A DNA stretch of 64,000 nt from Flavobacteriaceae bacterium (GCA_003443635.1 CP031964.1:2636321-2700320); one strand, 5' to 3'. Positions 19,195 to 28,340 are shown, counted from the stretch's first letter. Notes: generated by a model not told the origin, from the letters alone. Made by a program: numbers and translations.

Positions 19195-20148
19195 ATGAAA
19201 ACATATATAAATACAGGAAATAAAGATACACGTTCAGGTTTTGGGGCTGGATTAACAGAGTTAGGCAAAACCAATACTGATGTTGTTGCACTTTGTGCAG
19301 ATTTAACAGGATCTCTTAAAATGGATGAATTTAAAGCTAATCATCCAGAACGTTTTTTTCAGGTTGGAATTGCTGAAGCTAATATGATTGGTATGGCTGC
19401 TGGAATGACCATAGGTGGCAAAATACCTTTTACAGGAACTTTTGCTAATTTTTCTACTGGTAGAGTTTACGATCAGATACGACAAAGTGTTGCTTATTCT
19501 GGAAAGAATGTGAAAATTTGCGCATCGCATGCTGGTTTGACTTTAGGAGAAGATGGTGCAACACACCAAATTCTAGAAGATATTGGACTCATGAAAATGT
19601 TACCAGGAATGACCGTTATTAATACTTGTGACTTTAATCAAACTAAAGCAGCAACAATAGCTATAGCAAATCATAATGGTCCAGTATATCTTCGCTTTGG
19701 AAGACCAAAAGTAGCTAATTTCACCTCTGAAGATCAAAATTTTGAAATCGGAAAAGCAGTGAAATTAACAGAAGGTAATGATGTGACAATAGTAGCTACT
19801 GGACATTTAGTTTGGGAGGCTTTAGAAGCTTCAAAAATATTAAACGATAATGGTATTTCTGCTGAAGTGATAAACATACATACTATTAAGCCTTTAGATG
19901 ATCAAGCTATAATTGACTCTGTTAGTAAAACTGGATGCATTGTTACGGCAGAAGAACACAACTATATGGGAGGTTTAGGAGAAAGTGTTGCAAGAGTTTT
20001 AGCGTTACACAAACCAACTCCTCAAGAATTTATTGCTACTAATGATACTTTTGGAGAATCTGGCACACCAGCGCAATTAATGGATAAATATGGTTTAAAC
20101 AGTAATTCAATTATTGATAAAGTGAAAGCTGTTATGAAAAGAAAATAA
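19195..20148 (+). CDS. Transketolase, C-terminal (pyrimidine-binding) subunit
   Basis: 317 aa. Pyrimidine-binding domain ('RSGFGAGLTELGKTNTDVVALCADLTGSLKMDEF', 'RFFQVGIAEANMIGMAAGMTIGGKIPFTGTFANFS') followed by the transketolase C-terminal domain ('IVTAEEHNYMGGLGESVARVL'). The glutamate that activates thiamine diphosphate is the E of 'GIAEANM'. It follows the N-terminal subunit by 18 nt, and together they equal one full-length transketolase. Confidence 0.94.
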   Translation: MKTYINTGNKDTRSGFGAGLTELGKTNTDVVALCADLTGSLKMDEFKANHPERFFQVGIAEANMIGMAAGMTIGGKIPFTGTFANFSTGRVYDQIRQSVAYSGKNVKICASHAGLTLGEDGATHQILEDIGLMKMLPGMTVINTCDFNQTKAATIAIANHNGPVYLRFGRPKVANFTSEDQNFEIGKAVKLTEGNDVTIVATGHLVWEALEASKILNDNGISAEVINIHTIKPLDDQAIIDSVSKTGCIVTAEEHNYMGGLGESVARVLALHKPTPQEFIATNDTFGESGTPAQLMDKYGLNSNSIIDKVKAVMKRK

Positions 20149-20198
20149 TTTATTATTTATTTCGTTTTTATACCATAACTCAAAAAACGAATGAACTT

Positions 20199-20780
20199 AT
20201 GAAAAAATTATTTTTATTAACTGTATTTAGTTGTTTTGCAATATGCTCTTGGGCACAAGTTGGATCATCGTATGGTTTTAAGGGCGGATTAAATTATAAT
20301 AGTAATGGCGATTTAATTGAAACTGCAACCTCAGCAGCTGAGAATCCTGACAGAAATATTGGTTTCCATATCGGTATATTTGGTAAATTAGGAAATAAAT
20401 TATATTTCAGACCTGAATTAATATATACAAATACACAAAGTGAATATAGTGATGAGGATTTTAAACTTCAAAAATTAGATGCCCCTCTATTGGTAGGTTT
20501 AAAATTAATTGGACCTATTAGTGTATTTGCAGGACCTTCACTACAATATATTTTAAATTCAGACTTTGATGGTATTGATATTGATGACGTTGAAAACGAC
20601 CTTACAGTCGGTTTTAATTTTGGGGTATCGTTTAGCTATAAAAAATTTGGTGTTGATTTAAGGTATGAAAGAGGCTTTAATGATAATGAAGCTCAGTTTT
20701 TAAACAATAATAATATAGATATTAGTAGGTTAGACACAAGGCCAGAACAATTTATATTAAGCTTATCCGTAGCTATTTAA
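20199..20780 (+). CDS. Outer-membrane beta-barrel protein (PorT/OMP_b-brl family)
   Basis: 193 aa with signal peptide MKKLFLLTVFSCFAICSWAQ. Alternating hydrophobic residues form beta strands ('YGFKGGLNY', 'NIGFHIGIFGKLGNKLYFRPELIYT', 'DLTVGFNFGVSFSYKKFGVDLRYERGF') and the protein ends in the aromatic-type C-terminus 'QFILSLSVAI'. Likely an eight-strand outer-membrane barrel; function unknown. It starts 50 nt after the transketolase operon and ends at a strong bidirectional terminator. Confidence 0.85.
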   Translation: MKKLFLLTVFSCFAICSWAQVGSSYGFKGGLNYNSNGDLIETATSAAENPDRNIGFHIGIFGKLGNKLYFRPELIYTNTQSEYSDEDFKLQKLDAPLLVGLKLIGPISVFAGPSLQYILNSDFDGIDIDDVENDLTVGFNFGVSFSYKKFGVDLRYERGFNDNEAQFLNNNNIDISRLDTRPEQFILSLSVAI

Positions 20781-20792
20781 AGTTAACCACAT

Positions 20793-20837
20793 AAAAATAA
20801 AAAGAGCTATTCTCAAAGAATAGCTCTTTTTATTTTT
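20793..20837. terminator. Bidirectional terminator
   Basis: A 21-bp perfect stem with loop CAA (arms 20793-20813 and 20817-20837; core AAAAAGAGCTATTCT), with A tract and T tract on both sides. It lies between convergent genes and can stop both. Confidence 0.92.
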
Positions 20838-20851
20838 TATATAAAGTTTTA

Positions 20852-21838
20852 TTAAGAATCATTTCTAGATTGTGTACTATCTGGGTCTAAGTAATTAGGG
20901 ATTCCATCTCCATCTGTATCGTCATTAAGCGGGTTTCCATCTCCAATATCATTAGTCGGATCACCATCTCCATCTCTATCTACCGTTAAATCAGTGTCAG
21001 GTTCTAAATCTTCGTCTATAGTTCTTACCCCATCATTATCATCATCTGTATCTAAAAAATTAAAAGAACCATCTTCATCTGTATCATCAGTTCTTACATC
21101 TAAATCATTGTTAAGATCTTCTAAATAACTAGGTATTCCATCATCATCATGATCATTAACTCGAGTACTAAATAATTCGAATTTAAATATTAAAGGTGCA
21201 AAAAACGGAATTCCTGAACTGGCAGATGGGTTATCAAAAAACCCTAGCCCAGAAGGCATAAAAACAACTCCAATTCCTGGGTTAATAAAATCTACTGTTC
21301 CATCAGGATTTATATTAAATGATTCAGCTTCATTAAAATCTAAAAAAGCTCTACTAAATCCTGGCACTACACCTATTAAATCAAAATCAATAGGGTTTAC
21401 AGAATCATCAAATACTTCTCCATCTAGTAAACTTCCAGAAAAATTCACTAACACATTATCTGAAACATTAGGGCTATTAGTTCCCCCTCCTGTTCTAATG
21501 TTTAAAATATAGAACTCATAATCGACTCCTGCAAAAACAGTTTGTCTTATTTCAACAGCATCTATTAAAAGTGTATTATTAGCCGGGTCTGGCAACCCTC
21601 CAAGTGGTGGGACCTCAGAAATAATAATATCATTTATTGTAGGGTTTGGGTTATTAGCTAAGCTTGCAGAATTATAAAAATGTGTATTTAAATATTCTAA
21701 TAAAGTATCCCTATCAATTACCTGTTGTTCAGCCCTATCTCTAGGAGGTTGAATATTTATATCATCATCATCATTACCACAAGAATTCAAGATTACTGTT
21801 AAACATAAAATAAAAAATATTATTTTTCCTATTTTCAT
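20852..21838 (-). CDS. FKBP-like lipoprotein with acidic calcium-type repeats
   Basis: 328 aa. Lipoprotein signal (MKIGKIIFFILCLTVILNSC) followed by NDDDD. Residues about 125-230 resemble an FKBP peptidyl-prolyl isomerase ('SDNVLVNFSGSLLDGEVFDDSVNPIDFDLIGVVPGFSRAF'). The C-terminal 95 residues are thrombospondin-3/EF-type Asp repeats ('DHDDDGIPSYLEDLN', 'DTDDDNDGV', 'DTDGDGIPNYLDPD') likely to bind Ca2+. It probably acts in the periplasm or on the surface as a folding factor. The repeats may be a Ca2+-dependent spacer. No obvious partner gene adjoins it. Confidence 0.83.
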   Translation of the reverse strand: MKIGKIIFFILCLTVILNSCGNDDDDINIQPPRDRAEQQVIDRDTLLEYLNTHFYNSASLANNPNPTINDIIISEVPPLGGLPDPANNTLLIDAVEIRQTVFAGVDYEFYILNIRTGGGTNSPNVSDNVLVNFSGSLLDGEVFDDSVNPIDFDLIGVVPGFSRAFLDFNEAESFNINPDGTVDFINPGIGVVFMPSGLGFFDNPSASSGIPFFAPLIFKFELFSTRVNDHDDDGIPSYLEDLNNDLDVRTDDTDEDGSFNFLDTDDDNDGVRTIDEDLEPDTDLTVDRDGDGDPTNDIGDGNPLNDDTDGDGIPNYLDPDSTQSRNDS

Positions 21839-21917
21839 TATAAATTAAATTTTGGACTGCAAGATACAATTTTATAATATTGTTGTACAACTACATTAAC
21901 GTAGTTTTTTATATTTT

Positions 21918-22289
21918 ATGCGGGTAGATAAATATCTCTGGTGTCTTCGTTATTTTAAAACACGAAGTATCGCAACGACAGCTTGTAAAAAAGGACAAGT
22001 AAGAGTAAATAATGCTATAGTAAAGCCTAGTAGAGAGGTATATGCTACAGATAAAATAATTATTAGGAAGAATCAAGTGAATTATCAATTAACAGTAAAT
22101 GATATTCCTCCTAATAGAGTTGGAGCTAAGCTAGTAGATATTTATAGAATAGATACCACTCCTAAGTCTGAATTTGAGGCTCAAGAATTATTAAAATTTT
22201 CTAAAGATTATTATCGAAAAAAAGGTATAGGAAGGCCTACTAAAAAAGACCGAAGAGATATTGATGGTTTTTATGACGAAAATGAGTAG
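21918..22289 (+). CDS. S4-domain RNA-binding protein (Hsp15-like)
   Basis: 123 aa. The S4 domain fills the first 60 residues ('MRVDKYLWCLRYFKTRSIATTACKKGQVRVNNAIVKPSREV'), followed by a basic tail ('YYRKKGIGRPTKKDRRDID'). It resembles Hsp15, which binds stalled 50S subunits carrying nascent chains. It starts 33 nt before the PRTase gene, and the two are probably co-transcribed. Confidence 0.9.
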   Translation: MRVDKYLWCLRYFKTRSIATTACKKGQVRVNNAIVKPSREVYATDKIIIRKNQVNYQLTVNDIPPNRVGAKLVDIYRIDTTPKSEFEAQELLKFSKDYYRKKGIGRPTKKDRRDIDGFYDENE

Positions 22290-22322
22290 TTTTATATTTT
22301 TAAACTTCTTAAGTACTATATT

Positions 22323-22826
22323 ATGACAGTTAAGAACAATGCCATTTTAACTCATCAAGAAATTAATCATAAAATAAAACGTATTGCATATCAAATTTAT
22401 GAAAGCAATATTGATGAAAATGAAATTATTTTAGCTGGTATTGATTATAACGGATATTTATTAGCTAAAAAATTAAAAACAATTTTAGCTAATATATCTC
22501 CTATAAAGCCTGTTCTCTGTAGAGTACTCATAAATAAAAAAGAGCCTAGAAACGAAATTAAAACATCATTAAAACTTGAAGATTATAAAAACAAATCGAT
22601 TGTTTTAATTGATGATGTTTTAAATTCTGGTACAACTTTAATTTATGGGGTTAAGCATTTTTTAGAAGTCCCTCTTAAACAATTTAAAACTGCTGTGTTA
22701 GTAAATAGAAATCACAAAAAATATCCTGTAAAAGCAGATTTTAAAGGGATTTCACTCTCAACATCTTTACATGAACATATAGAAGTTGTTTTAGAAGGGA
22801 AACAATTTGAAGTTACTTTAAAATAA
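22323..22826 (+). CDS. Phosphoribosyltransferase family protein
   Basis: 167 aa type I PRTase. The PRPP-binding loop is clear ('SIVLIDDVLNSGTTLIYGVKHFL', with the two acidic residues then the small/Thr loop). It resembles the PyrR/Hpt-like group, but the nucleobase or regulatory role cannot be assigned from sequence. It overlaps the convergent aroK by 9 nt at their 3' ends. Confidence 0.88.
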   Translation: MTVKNNAILTHQEINHKIKRIAYQIYESNIDENEIILAGIDYNGYLLAKKLKTILANISPIKPVLCRVLINKKEPRNEIKTSLKLEDYKNKSIVLIDDVLNSGTTLIYGVKHFLEVPLKQFKTAVLVNRNHKKYPVKADFKGISLSTSLHEHIEVVLEGKQFEVTLK

Positions 22827-23339
22827 ATTTAAAATTATATCATCTACAATCGTTCTAGTAGTTTTTAAATCTGTAGTAATAGTTATATCTGATTGATTAT
22901 AAAATTGAGTACGCTCAAATAAATGTTTTCCAATAAACTCAATTAATAATTCTCTAGAAGTTAAATGCGAAATTAATGGTCGTTTATTTGTTTCGTTTTC
23001 TAAACGTTCTACAATACTATTAATTGAAGATTTTAGGTAAATAGATGTAATAGCTTTGTTATTTGTTATCTTATCCATATTTCCTGCATAACATGGAGTA
23101 CCTCCTCCTAGTGCAAGTATTAACTTTGTATTGTCAACAAGAATTTGATTCAGTGACAAAGCTTCTTTTTTTCTAAAATATATCTCTCCTTTATCTTTAA
23201 AAATAGAGCTAATAGTTTTACCTTCAGATTGTTCTATAAAATCATCTAAATCAATAAAATTATATTTTAATTTTTCTGCTAATTCTCTTCCTATTGTAGA
23301 CTTACCAGAAGCCATATAACCTAATAAAATTATAATCAT
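22818..23339 (-). CDS. aroK: Shikimate kinase
   Basis: 173 aa P-loop kinase with Walker A 'LLGYMASGKSTIGREL', the shikimate-binding 'FIDLDDFIEQSEGKTISSIF', 'YFRKKEA' and 'LALGGGTPCYAGN', and the lid Arg region 'NKRPLISHL'. It phosphorylates shikimate at the 3-OH in aromatic amino-acid synthesis. No other aro gene is nearby. Full length for the family. Confidence 0.95.
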   Translation of the reverse strand: MIIILLGYMASGKSTIGRELAEKLKYNFIDLDDFIEQSEGKTISSIFKDKGEIYFRKKEALSLNQILVDNTKLILALGGGTPCYAGNMDKITNNKAITSIYLKSSINSIVERLENETNKRPLISHLTSRELLIEFIGKHLFERTQFYNQSDITITTDLKTTRTIVDDIILNLF

Positions 23340-23414
23340 TTTTCGTTATAAATTGATTCTTAAAACTTTGCATTTATGCTTCACAAAAAAACAAAAATTT
23401 ATCTAAAAAAAGTA

Positions 23415-23444
23415 TTGTTTTATAAATTAAACATTTTATATTTG
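23415..23444 (+). promoter_or_regulatory. tRNA operon promoter
   Basis: TTG (23415-23417), 19 nt, TATATTTG (23437-23444), a perfect consensus promoter 23 nt before tRNA-Lys. It probably drives both tRNAs. Confidence 0.85.
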
Positions 23445-23467
23445 CACCCTCGTTAGAGAAAATTATT

Positions 23468-23540
23468 GACCTGGTAGCTCAGTTGGTAGAGCATCTCCCT
23501 TTTAAGGAGAGGGTCCTGGGTTCGAGCCCCAGCCAGGTCA
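23468..23540 (+). tRNA. tRNA-Lys (anticodon TTT)
   Basis: 73 nt. The acceptor stem GACCTGG pairs with CCAGGTC, the D arm is AGCTCAGTTGGTAGAGC, the anticodon loop is C-T-TTT-A-A, and the T arm is CTGGGTTCGAGCCCCAG. The 3' CCA is not encoded and must be added by tRNA nucleotidyltransferase. Confidence 0.97.
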
Positions 23541-23592
23541 CAAAAAGTTAAGCTTATTCGCTTAACTTTTTTAGTTTAAATACTTTTTTAAA

Positions 23593-23676
23593 GCGCACGT
23601 GGCGGAATTGGTAGACGCGCTAGCTTGAGGGGTTAGTGATCATTAGGTCGTGGAAGTTCGAATCTTCTCGTGCGCA
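23593..23676 (+). tRNA. tRNA-Leu (anticodon GAG)
   Basis: 84 nt with the long variable arm of a class II tRNA. The acceptor GCGCACG pairs with CGTGCGC, and the anticodon stem CTAGC/GTTAG encloses the loop TTGAGGG, giving anticodon GAG. The T arm is GGAAGTTCGAATCTTCT. CCA is not encoded. It lies 52 nt after tRNA-Lys. Confidence 0.96.
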
Positions 23677-23690
23677 CTTTAAAATTAATA

Positions 23691-23724
23691 AAAAGCTCCA
23701 TAATTAATAAATTATGGAGCTTTT
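23691..23724 (+). terminator. Terminator after the tRNA pair
   Basis: AAAAGCTCCATAATT, loop AATA, then the perfect complement ending in TTTT. Placed 14 nt after tRNA-Leu. It can also serve the convergent small gene at 23750. Confidence 0.88.
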
Positions 23725-23749
23725 ATAATACTTAATCTAATTATATATT

Positions 23750-23977
23750 TTATATAATATCATCTGGTCTACCTTTAAGGCGTTTCTCTATTCTACGTTT
23801 TTTTTCAGTTAATCGTTTCATAAGGTCCATTAAATCAGAATCTTTACTTTCCTTATAAACTTCATTAAGTGCAAGAATAAGTCGTTTCGCTTCTCTAGAA
23901 GCTGATACTCTTTCACTAGTTGTCATATTACTCATTTTAGCATTTTCAAATGCAATCGCTTCTTCCAACAAACTCAT
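23750..23977 (-). CDS. Small charged helical protein, unknown
   Basis: 75 aa, start MSLLEEAIAFENAKM. Almost entirely helix-forming and highly charged ('SREAKRLILALNEVYKESKDSDLMDLMKRLTEKKRRIEKRLKGRP'). No signal peptide and no recognised domain. It resembles the small conserved unknown proteins common in flavobacteria. Single gene, convergent with the tRNA operon. Confidence 0.6.
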   Translation of the reverse strand: MSLLEEAIAFENAKMSNMTTSERVSASREAKRLILALNEVYKESKDSDLMDLMKRLTEKKRRIEKRLKGRPDDII

Positions 23978-24140
23978 AAATATTAAATTTTGCCCTAAAA
24001 CTATTTAAAATAATATTAATAATGAAATTAAAAAGCATTAAGCGTATTATTTTTTTCTATATACTTATATAAAATATTGATTAACTCTAGTTATATATAC
24101 AAAAACTAGGTCATTCTTTTTTATATCTTTACAAGACTAT

Positions 24141-25649
24141 ATGAGTCATACAATTTCAATTATCGGTTCTGGTTTCTCTTCATTATCTGCAGCATGTTAT
24201 TTAGCAAAAAGCGGTAATACTGTTACCATTTACGAAAAAAACCCAACAATAGGCGGTCGTGCTAGACAGTTATATAAAGATGGTTTTACTTTTGATATAG
24301 GACCGACTTGGTATTGGATGCCTGATGTATTTGAGAAATTCTTTTTAGATTTTAATAAAAAACCTTGCGATTATTATACATTAGAAAAACTTAATCCAGC
24401 GTATAGCGTTTATTTTGGAAAGAATGATTATATCACCATTGAAGACACTTTAGATAAGATAAGTGCTGCTTTTGAAGCTGAAGAACCTAATAGTTCAATA
24501 AAACTTAAAAAGTTTATAAACAAAGCTAAAAGCAATTATGATATTGCTATTAAAGATTTAGTTTATAATCCTGGAGTATCTCCACTTGAATTAATTACTC
24601 CTGCTACCATAAAAAAACTCAACCAGTTTTTTAGTAACATAAAAAGAGATGTACGAAAAGAGTTTAAAAATACTCGTCTTGCTCAAATATTAGAATTTCC
24701 TGTACTATTTCTTGGAGCCAAACCAAGCAAAACACCATCATTTTACAATTTTATGAATTATGCTGATTTTGGCCTCGGAACATTTCATCCTAAAAAAGGC
24801 ATGTATCAAGTTATTCTTGCTATGCAAGCACTAGCTATTGAATTAGGAGTTACAATTAAAACAAATTCACCAATTGATAAAATCCACATAGAGAATGGAA
24901 GTGCTTCTGGAATAACATGTAATGGTAAAATTTATAAATCTGATATTATTTTAAGTGGTGCTGATTATCACCATACAGAAACCTTATTAGAAAAAAAATA
25001 TAGGCAATATTCTGAATCTTATTGGAAGAAAAAAGTCTTTGCCCCTTCTTCTCTACTCTTTTATGTTGGATTTAATAAAAAGTTGAAACATGTAAATCAT
25101 CATACCTTATTTTTTGATGTGGATTTTGATATACATAGTCATGATATTTATGACGTTCCAAAATGGCCAGAAAACCCTTTGTTTTATGCTAGTTTTCCCA
25201 GTATAACAGATAATAATGCTGCACCAAGCGGAAAAGAAGCTGGCATATTTTTAATACCATTAGCGCCAGGCATAAAAGATACTAATGAAATTAGAGCAAA
25301 ATATTTTAATAAAATTATTGATCGATTTGAAAAATTAACTTCACAAAAAGTTTCTGACAATATTCTATTTAAAGAGTCTTTTTGTATAAATGATTTTATA
25401 AAAGATTATAATTCTTATAAAGGAAATGCATACGGAATGGCTAACACCTTATTACAAACAGCATTTTTACGCCCTAAGTTAAAAAGTAAAAAAGTAAAGA
25501 ATTTATATTTTACAGGACAGCTCACTGTTCCTGGACCTGGAGTGCCTCCATCATTAATTTCTGGAAAGCTAGTTTCAGAATTAATTAATAAACAATTTGA
25601 AAAACAAAAATTAAGTTCTAACTTAGAAATCGTTCAAACAAAAGCTTAA
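24141..25649 (+). CDS. crtI: Phytoene desaturase
   Basis: 502 aa FAD-dependent amine-oxidase-type desaturase. The N-terminal dinucleotide fold is 'ISIIGSGFSSLSAACYLAKSGNTVTIYEKNPTIGGRARQ', with 'FDIGPTWYWMPDVFEKFF' and the C-terminal CrtI signature 'YFTGQLTVPGPGVPPSLISGKLVSELI'. It converts phytoene to lycopene through successive desaturations. First gene of crtI-crtB-crtZ-crtYcd; crtB begins 2 nt after its stop. A TATCTTTA about 10 nt ahead of the ATG may be the -7 element, suggesting a near-leaderless mRNA. Confidence 0.95.
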   Translation: MSHTISIIGSGFSSLSAACYLAKSGNTVTIYEKNPTIGGRARQLYKDGFTFDIGPTWYWMPDVFEKFFLDFNKKPCDYYTLEKLNPAYSVYFGKNDYITIEDTLDKISAAFEAEEPNSSIKLKKFINKAKSNYDIAIKDLVYNPGVSPLELITPATIKKLNQFFSNIKRDVRKEFKNTRLAQILEFPVLFLGAKPSKTPSFYNFMNYADFGLGTFHPKKGMYQVILAMQALAIELGVTIKTNSPIDKIHIENGSASGITCNGKIYKSDIILSGADYHHTETLLEKKYRQYSESYWKKKVFAPSSLLFYVGFNKKLKHVNHHTLFFDVDFDIHSHDIYDVPKWPENPLFYASFPSITDNNAAPSGKEAGIFLIPLAPGIKDTNEIRAKYFNKIIDRFEKLTSQKVSDNILFKESFCINDFIKDYNSYKGNAYGMANTLLQTAFLRPKLKSKKVKNLYFTGQLTVPGPGVPPSLISGKLVSELINKQFEKQKLSSNLEIVQTKA

Positions 25650-25651
25650 CT

Positions 25652-26491
25652 ATGAAATCTATTTTTGATTCTGTATCTAATAATTGTAGTAAGATTGTAA
25701 CTCAATCTTATAGCACTTCATTTACATTAGCTACAAAAATGCTATCAAAATCTATACGACAAGATATTTATAGTTTATATGGTTTTGTTCGTTTAGCTGA
25801 TGAGATTGTAGACTCGTTCCACGATTATGATAAGAGCACGTTATTTGAAAAGTTTGAAAAAGATTTAGAATATGCCATAACACATAAAATAAGTTTAAAC
25901 CCTGTATTAAATGCATTTCAAAATACATATCATAAATACAAGATAGAACAGCATTTAGTAAATTCTTTTATGGATAGTATGCGATTAGATTTGCATAAAA
26001 CAAATTATCTAACTGAGGAAGAGTTTAAAAATTATATTTATGGTTCTGCAGATGTTGTGGGTTTAATGTGTTTAACAATTTTTGTTAAAGGTGATAAGAA
26101 AAAATATGACGAATTAAAAAATACAGCAATGTCTTTAGGTTCTGCATTTCAAAAAGTAAATTTTTTAAGAGACTTAAAAGCAGATCATGATGATTTAAAC
26201 CGTACTTACTTTCCAAATACTGATTTAAACAATTTAAACGAAAACTCTAAACAGTCTATTATAAAGGATATTGAAGCAGATTTTGCTAAAGGATTAAGTG
26301 GTATTCGCAAATTACCAATTGAAGCAAAGTTTGGTGTTTTTATGGCATACAGATATTATAGTCAACTTCTAAAAAAACTTAAAAAGACTCCAGCTTCTCA
26401 AATAAAACATACGCGTATTAGAGTTCCAAATTATAAAAAAGTAGAGCTTTTAACTCGTAGTTATGTAAAATATCAACTTAATTTAATGTAA
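25652..26491 (+). CDS. crtB: Phytoene synthase
   Basis: 279 aa squalene/phytoene synthase. The two aspartate-rich motifs that bind the diphosphates are visible: 'RLADEIVDSFHD' and 'NFLRDLKADHDDLNRTYFP'. It condenses two geranylgeranyl diphosphates head-to-head to phytoene. Tightly coupled to crtI (2-nt gap) and followed by crtZ after 8 nt. Confidence 0.95.
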   Translation: MKSIFDSVSNNCSKIVTQSYSTSFTLATKMLSKSIRQDIYSLYGFVRLADEIVDSFHDYDKSTLFEKFEKDLEYAITHKISLNPVLNAFQNTYHKYKIEQHLVNSFMDSMRLDLHKTNYLTEEEFKNYIYGSADVVGLMCLTIFVKGDKKKYDELKNTAMSLGSAFQKVNFLRDLKADHDDLNRTYFPNTDLNNLNENSKQSIIKDIEADFAKGLSGIRKLPIEAKFGVFMAYRYYSQLLKKLKKTPASQIKHTRIRVPNYKKVELLTRSYVKYQLNLM

Positions 26492-26499
26492 TTAAAACA

Positions 26500-26949
26500 A
26501 TGCAAACCTTATATTGGATATTAGCTTTTATTCTAACTTTTTGTATTATGGAGTTTATGGCATGGTTTACCCATAAATATGTTATGCATGGCTTTTTGTG
26601 GAGTTTACATAAAGATCATCATAAAAAAGATCATGATAGTTGGTTTGAGCGTAATGATGCTTTTTTTATTTTTTATGCTGTAGTCAGTATCGGATTTTTT
26701 TTATTATGGAGATATAACGGATTATGGGTAGGATTACCTATTGGTATCGGAATATTTGCATATGGTTTAGCGTATTTTATAGTACATGATATATTTATTC
26801 ATCAACGTTTTAAACTATTTAGAAATGCTAATAACATATATGCAAAAGGTGTACGTAGAGCCCATAAAATGCATCATAAACATTTAGGTAAAGAAAAAGG
26901 AGAGTGTTTTGGGATGCTTTTTGTTCCATTTAAATATTTTAAAAAATAA
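26500..26949 (+). CDS. crtZ: Beta-carotene hydroxylase
   Basis: 149 aa membrane di-iron hydroxylase of the fatty-acid hydroxylase superfamily. The histidine clusters are 'HKYVMHG', 'LHKDHHKKDH', 'HDIFIHQR' and 'HKMHHKH'. It hydroxylates the beta-ionone rings of beta-carotene, giving zeaxanthin. Length and His spacing are normal. Confidence 0.95.
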   Translation: MQTLYWILAFILTFCIMEFMAWFTHKYVMHGFLWSLHKDHHKKDHDSWFERNDAFFIFYAVVSIGFFLLWRYNGLWVGLPIGIGIFAYGLAYFIVHDIFIHQRFKLFRNANNIYAKGVRRAHKMHHKHLGKEKGECFGMLFVPFKYFKK

Positions 26950-26955
26950 GTACAG

Positions 26956-27651
26956 ATGGTTTATTTGTATTTATTATTAAACTTAAGCTCTCTATTGATT
27001 CCTTTTTTATTCAGTTTTCATCCTAAAATACAGTTTTATAAGTATTGGAAATTTCTTTTTCCTTCTATTTTAATAACAATGTTGGTATTCATACCATGGG
27101 ATATTATTTTTACTCAGCAGGAGTTTTGGGGATTTAACACTACTTATTTTTTAGGCATTGAATTATTTAAACTTCCAATAGAAGAATGGTTATTTTTTAT
27201 ATGCATTCCATATGCATGCGTATTTACGCATTACGCATTACTACATTATTTTCCTAATACAATATTTTCTGTAAAGCATACAAAACTTATTAGCTGGTTT
27301 TTAATTACTGTATTGTTTATTGGTGTGATCTTTAATTATAATAAATGGTATACTTTAATTAACTTTTCATATGCTATATTACTGCTAATCCTTATTTATA
27401 ATTTAAATTTTAAATTACTACAAGAATATTATTTCACATTTATTATAATGCTAATTCCGTTTTTTATTGTGAATGGAATTTTAACTGGAAGTTTTATTGA
27501 TAATGAAGTTGTATGGTATAATAATTCTGAAAATCTAAATATAAGATTATTTACCATTCCTATTGAAGATACTATTTATGCATTAACTCTTATCCTCTCA
27601 AATTTGTTTTTAATGAAGATTTTTCAAAAAAAGCGTGTTAAAAAGAATTGA
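26956..27651 (+). CDS. crtYcd: Lycopene cyclase, fused CrtYc/CrtYd type
   Basis: 231 aa with about seven membrane segments and two copies of the lycopene cyclase domain. The P-x-E-E motif of the first half is 'LPIEEWLFFICIPYACVFTHY'; the second half has 'FTIPIEDTIYALTLIL'. In actinobacteria the halves are separate (CrtYc, CrtYd); here they are one polypeptide, the form usual in Bacteroidetes. It closes both ends of lycopene to beta-carotene. Last gene of the cluster; its 3' end overlaps the convergent thioredoxin-like gene by 14 nt. Confidence 0.92.
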   Translation: MVYLYLLLNLSSLLIPFLFSFHPKIQFYKYWKFLFPSILITMLVFIPWDIIFTQQEFWGFNTTYFLGIELFKLPIEEWLFFICIPYACVFTHYALLHYFPNTIFSVKHTKLISWFLITVLFIGVIFNYNKWYTLINFSYAILLLILIYNLNFKLLQEYYFTFIIMLIPFFIVNGILTGSFIDNEVVWYNNSENLNIRLFTIPIEDTIYALTLILSNLFLMKIFQKKRVKKN

Positions 27652-28216
27652 TTAAGTCATCAATTACATTTCTAACTTTATTACTATTCCAATTTGAAGC
27701 ACCAGTTTTATCAATAACAATATTACCATTTTTGTCTAACAGAAATGTTCGTGGAATACTTGTAACGCTAAGCATTTCTGGAGCAGTAGATATAGGCACA
27801 TATGACTTGAAATTATAATTGTTATCCTCTAAAAAATCCTTAACTGTTTCTTGCTTTTCATTAGATATAAATACAAATTCTATTTTATCTTTATAATCGT
27901 TATGCAATTCTTTTAAATTGGGCATTTCTGCTATACACGGTGGACACCATGTCGCCCAAAAGTTAATTAGTACAATTTTGTCTTTATTATTTTGAAAATT
28001 AAAACGATTACCATTAATATCTTGCAATTGCCAATTGTAATTGGTTACTACATTTCTTTTTTCTGCTTTTATAATCGAAGGTCCAAACAAGGCTAACCCT
28101 TTATGTAGCATTACTTGTATAGGTGTTCTGGTTTGTGGTATAATTAATAATGTAATCCCTATTAAAAAAATAACATTACTTAATTTAGGTTTTTTAATAT
28201 TCATATAACTTTTCAA
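27638..28216 (-). CDS. TlpA-like membrane-anchored thioredoxin
   Basis: 192 aa with one N-terminal membrane segment ('KPKLSNVIFLIGITLLIIPQ') and a periplasmic thioredoxin domain with active site 'FWATWCPPCIAEMPNL' (CPPC) and the cis-Pro region 'SIPRTFLLDKNG'. Likely a thiol-disulfide reductase, for example in cytochrome c maturation; the partner is not visible here. It lies downstream of the Crp/Fnr gene's hairpin on the same strand but is probably separately transcribed. Confidence 0.9.
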   Translation of the reverse strand: MKSYMNIKKPKLSNVIFLIGITLLIIPQTRTPIQVMLHKGLALFGPSIIKAEKRNVVTNYNWQLQDINGNRFNFQNNKDKIVLINFWATWCPPCIAEMPNLKELHNDYKDKIEFVFISNEKQETVKDFLEDNNYNFKSYVPISTAPEMLSVTSIPRTFLLDKNGNIVIDKTGASNWNSNKVRNVIDDLINSF

Positions 28217-28302
28217 AAACTTATTGTTAATGCTAAAATTACATTAAAGTGATTAATAGTCTTATGGTTTAACATTTTATTTTTATAAACTATTACAAAA
28301 AG

Positions 28303-28340
28303 TTAAGGTGTTACAATCATAAGTAGAAGTAACACCTTAA
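28303..28340 (-). terminator. Probable terminator after the Crp/Fnr gene
   Basis: A 12-bp perfect inverted repeat, TTAAGGTGTTAC / GTAACACCTTAA, with a 14-nt loop; on the minus strand it is followed by CTTTTTG. It lies in the 287-nt gap between the regulator and the TlpA gene. An operator role is the alternative. Confidence 0.6.
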
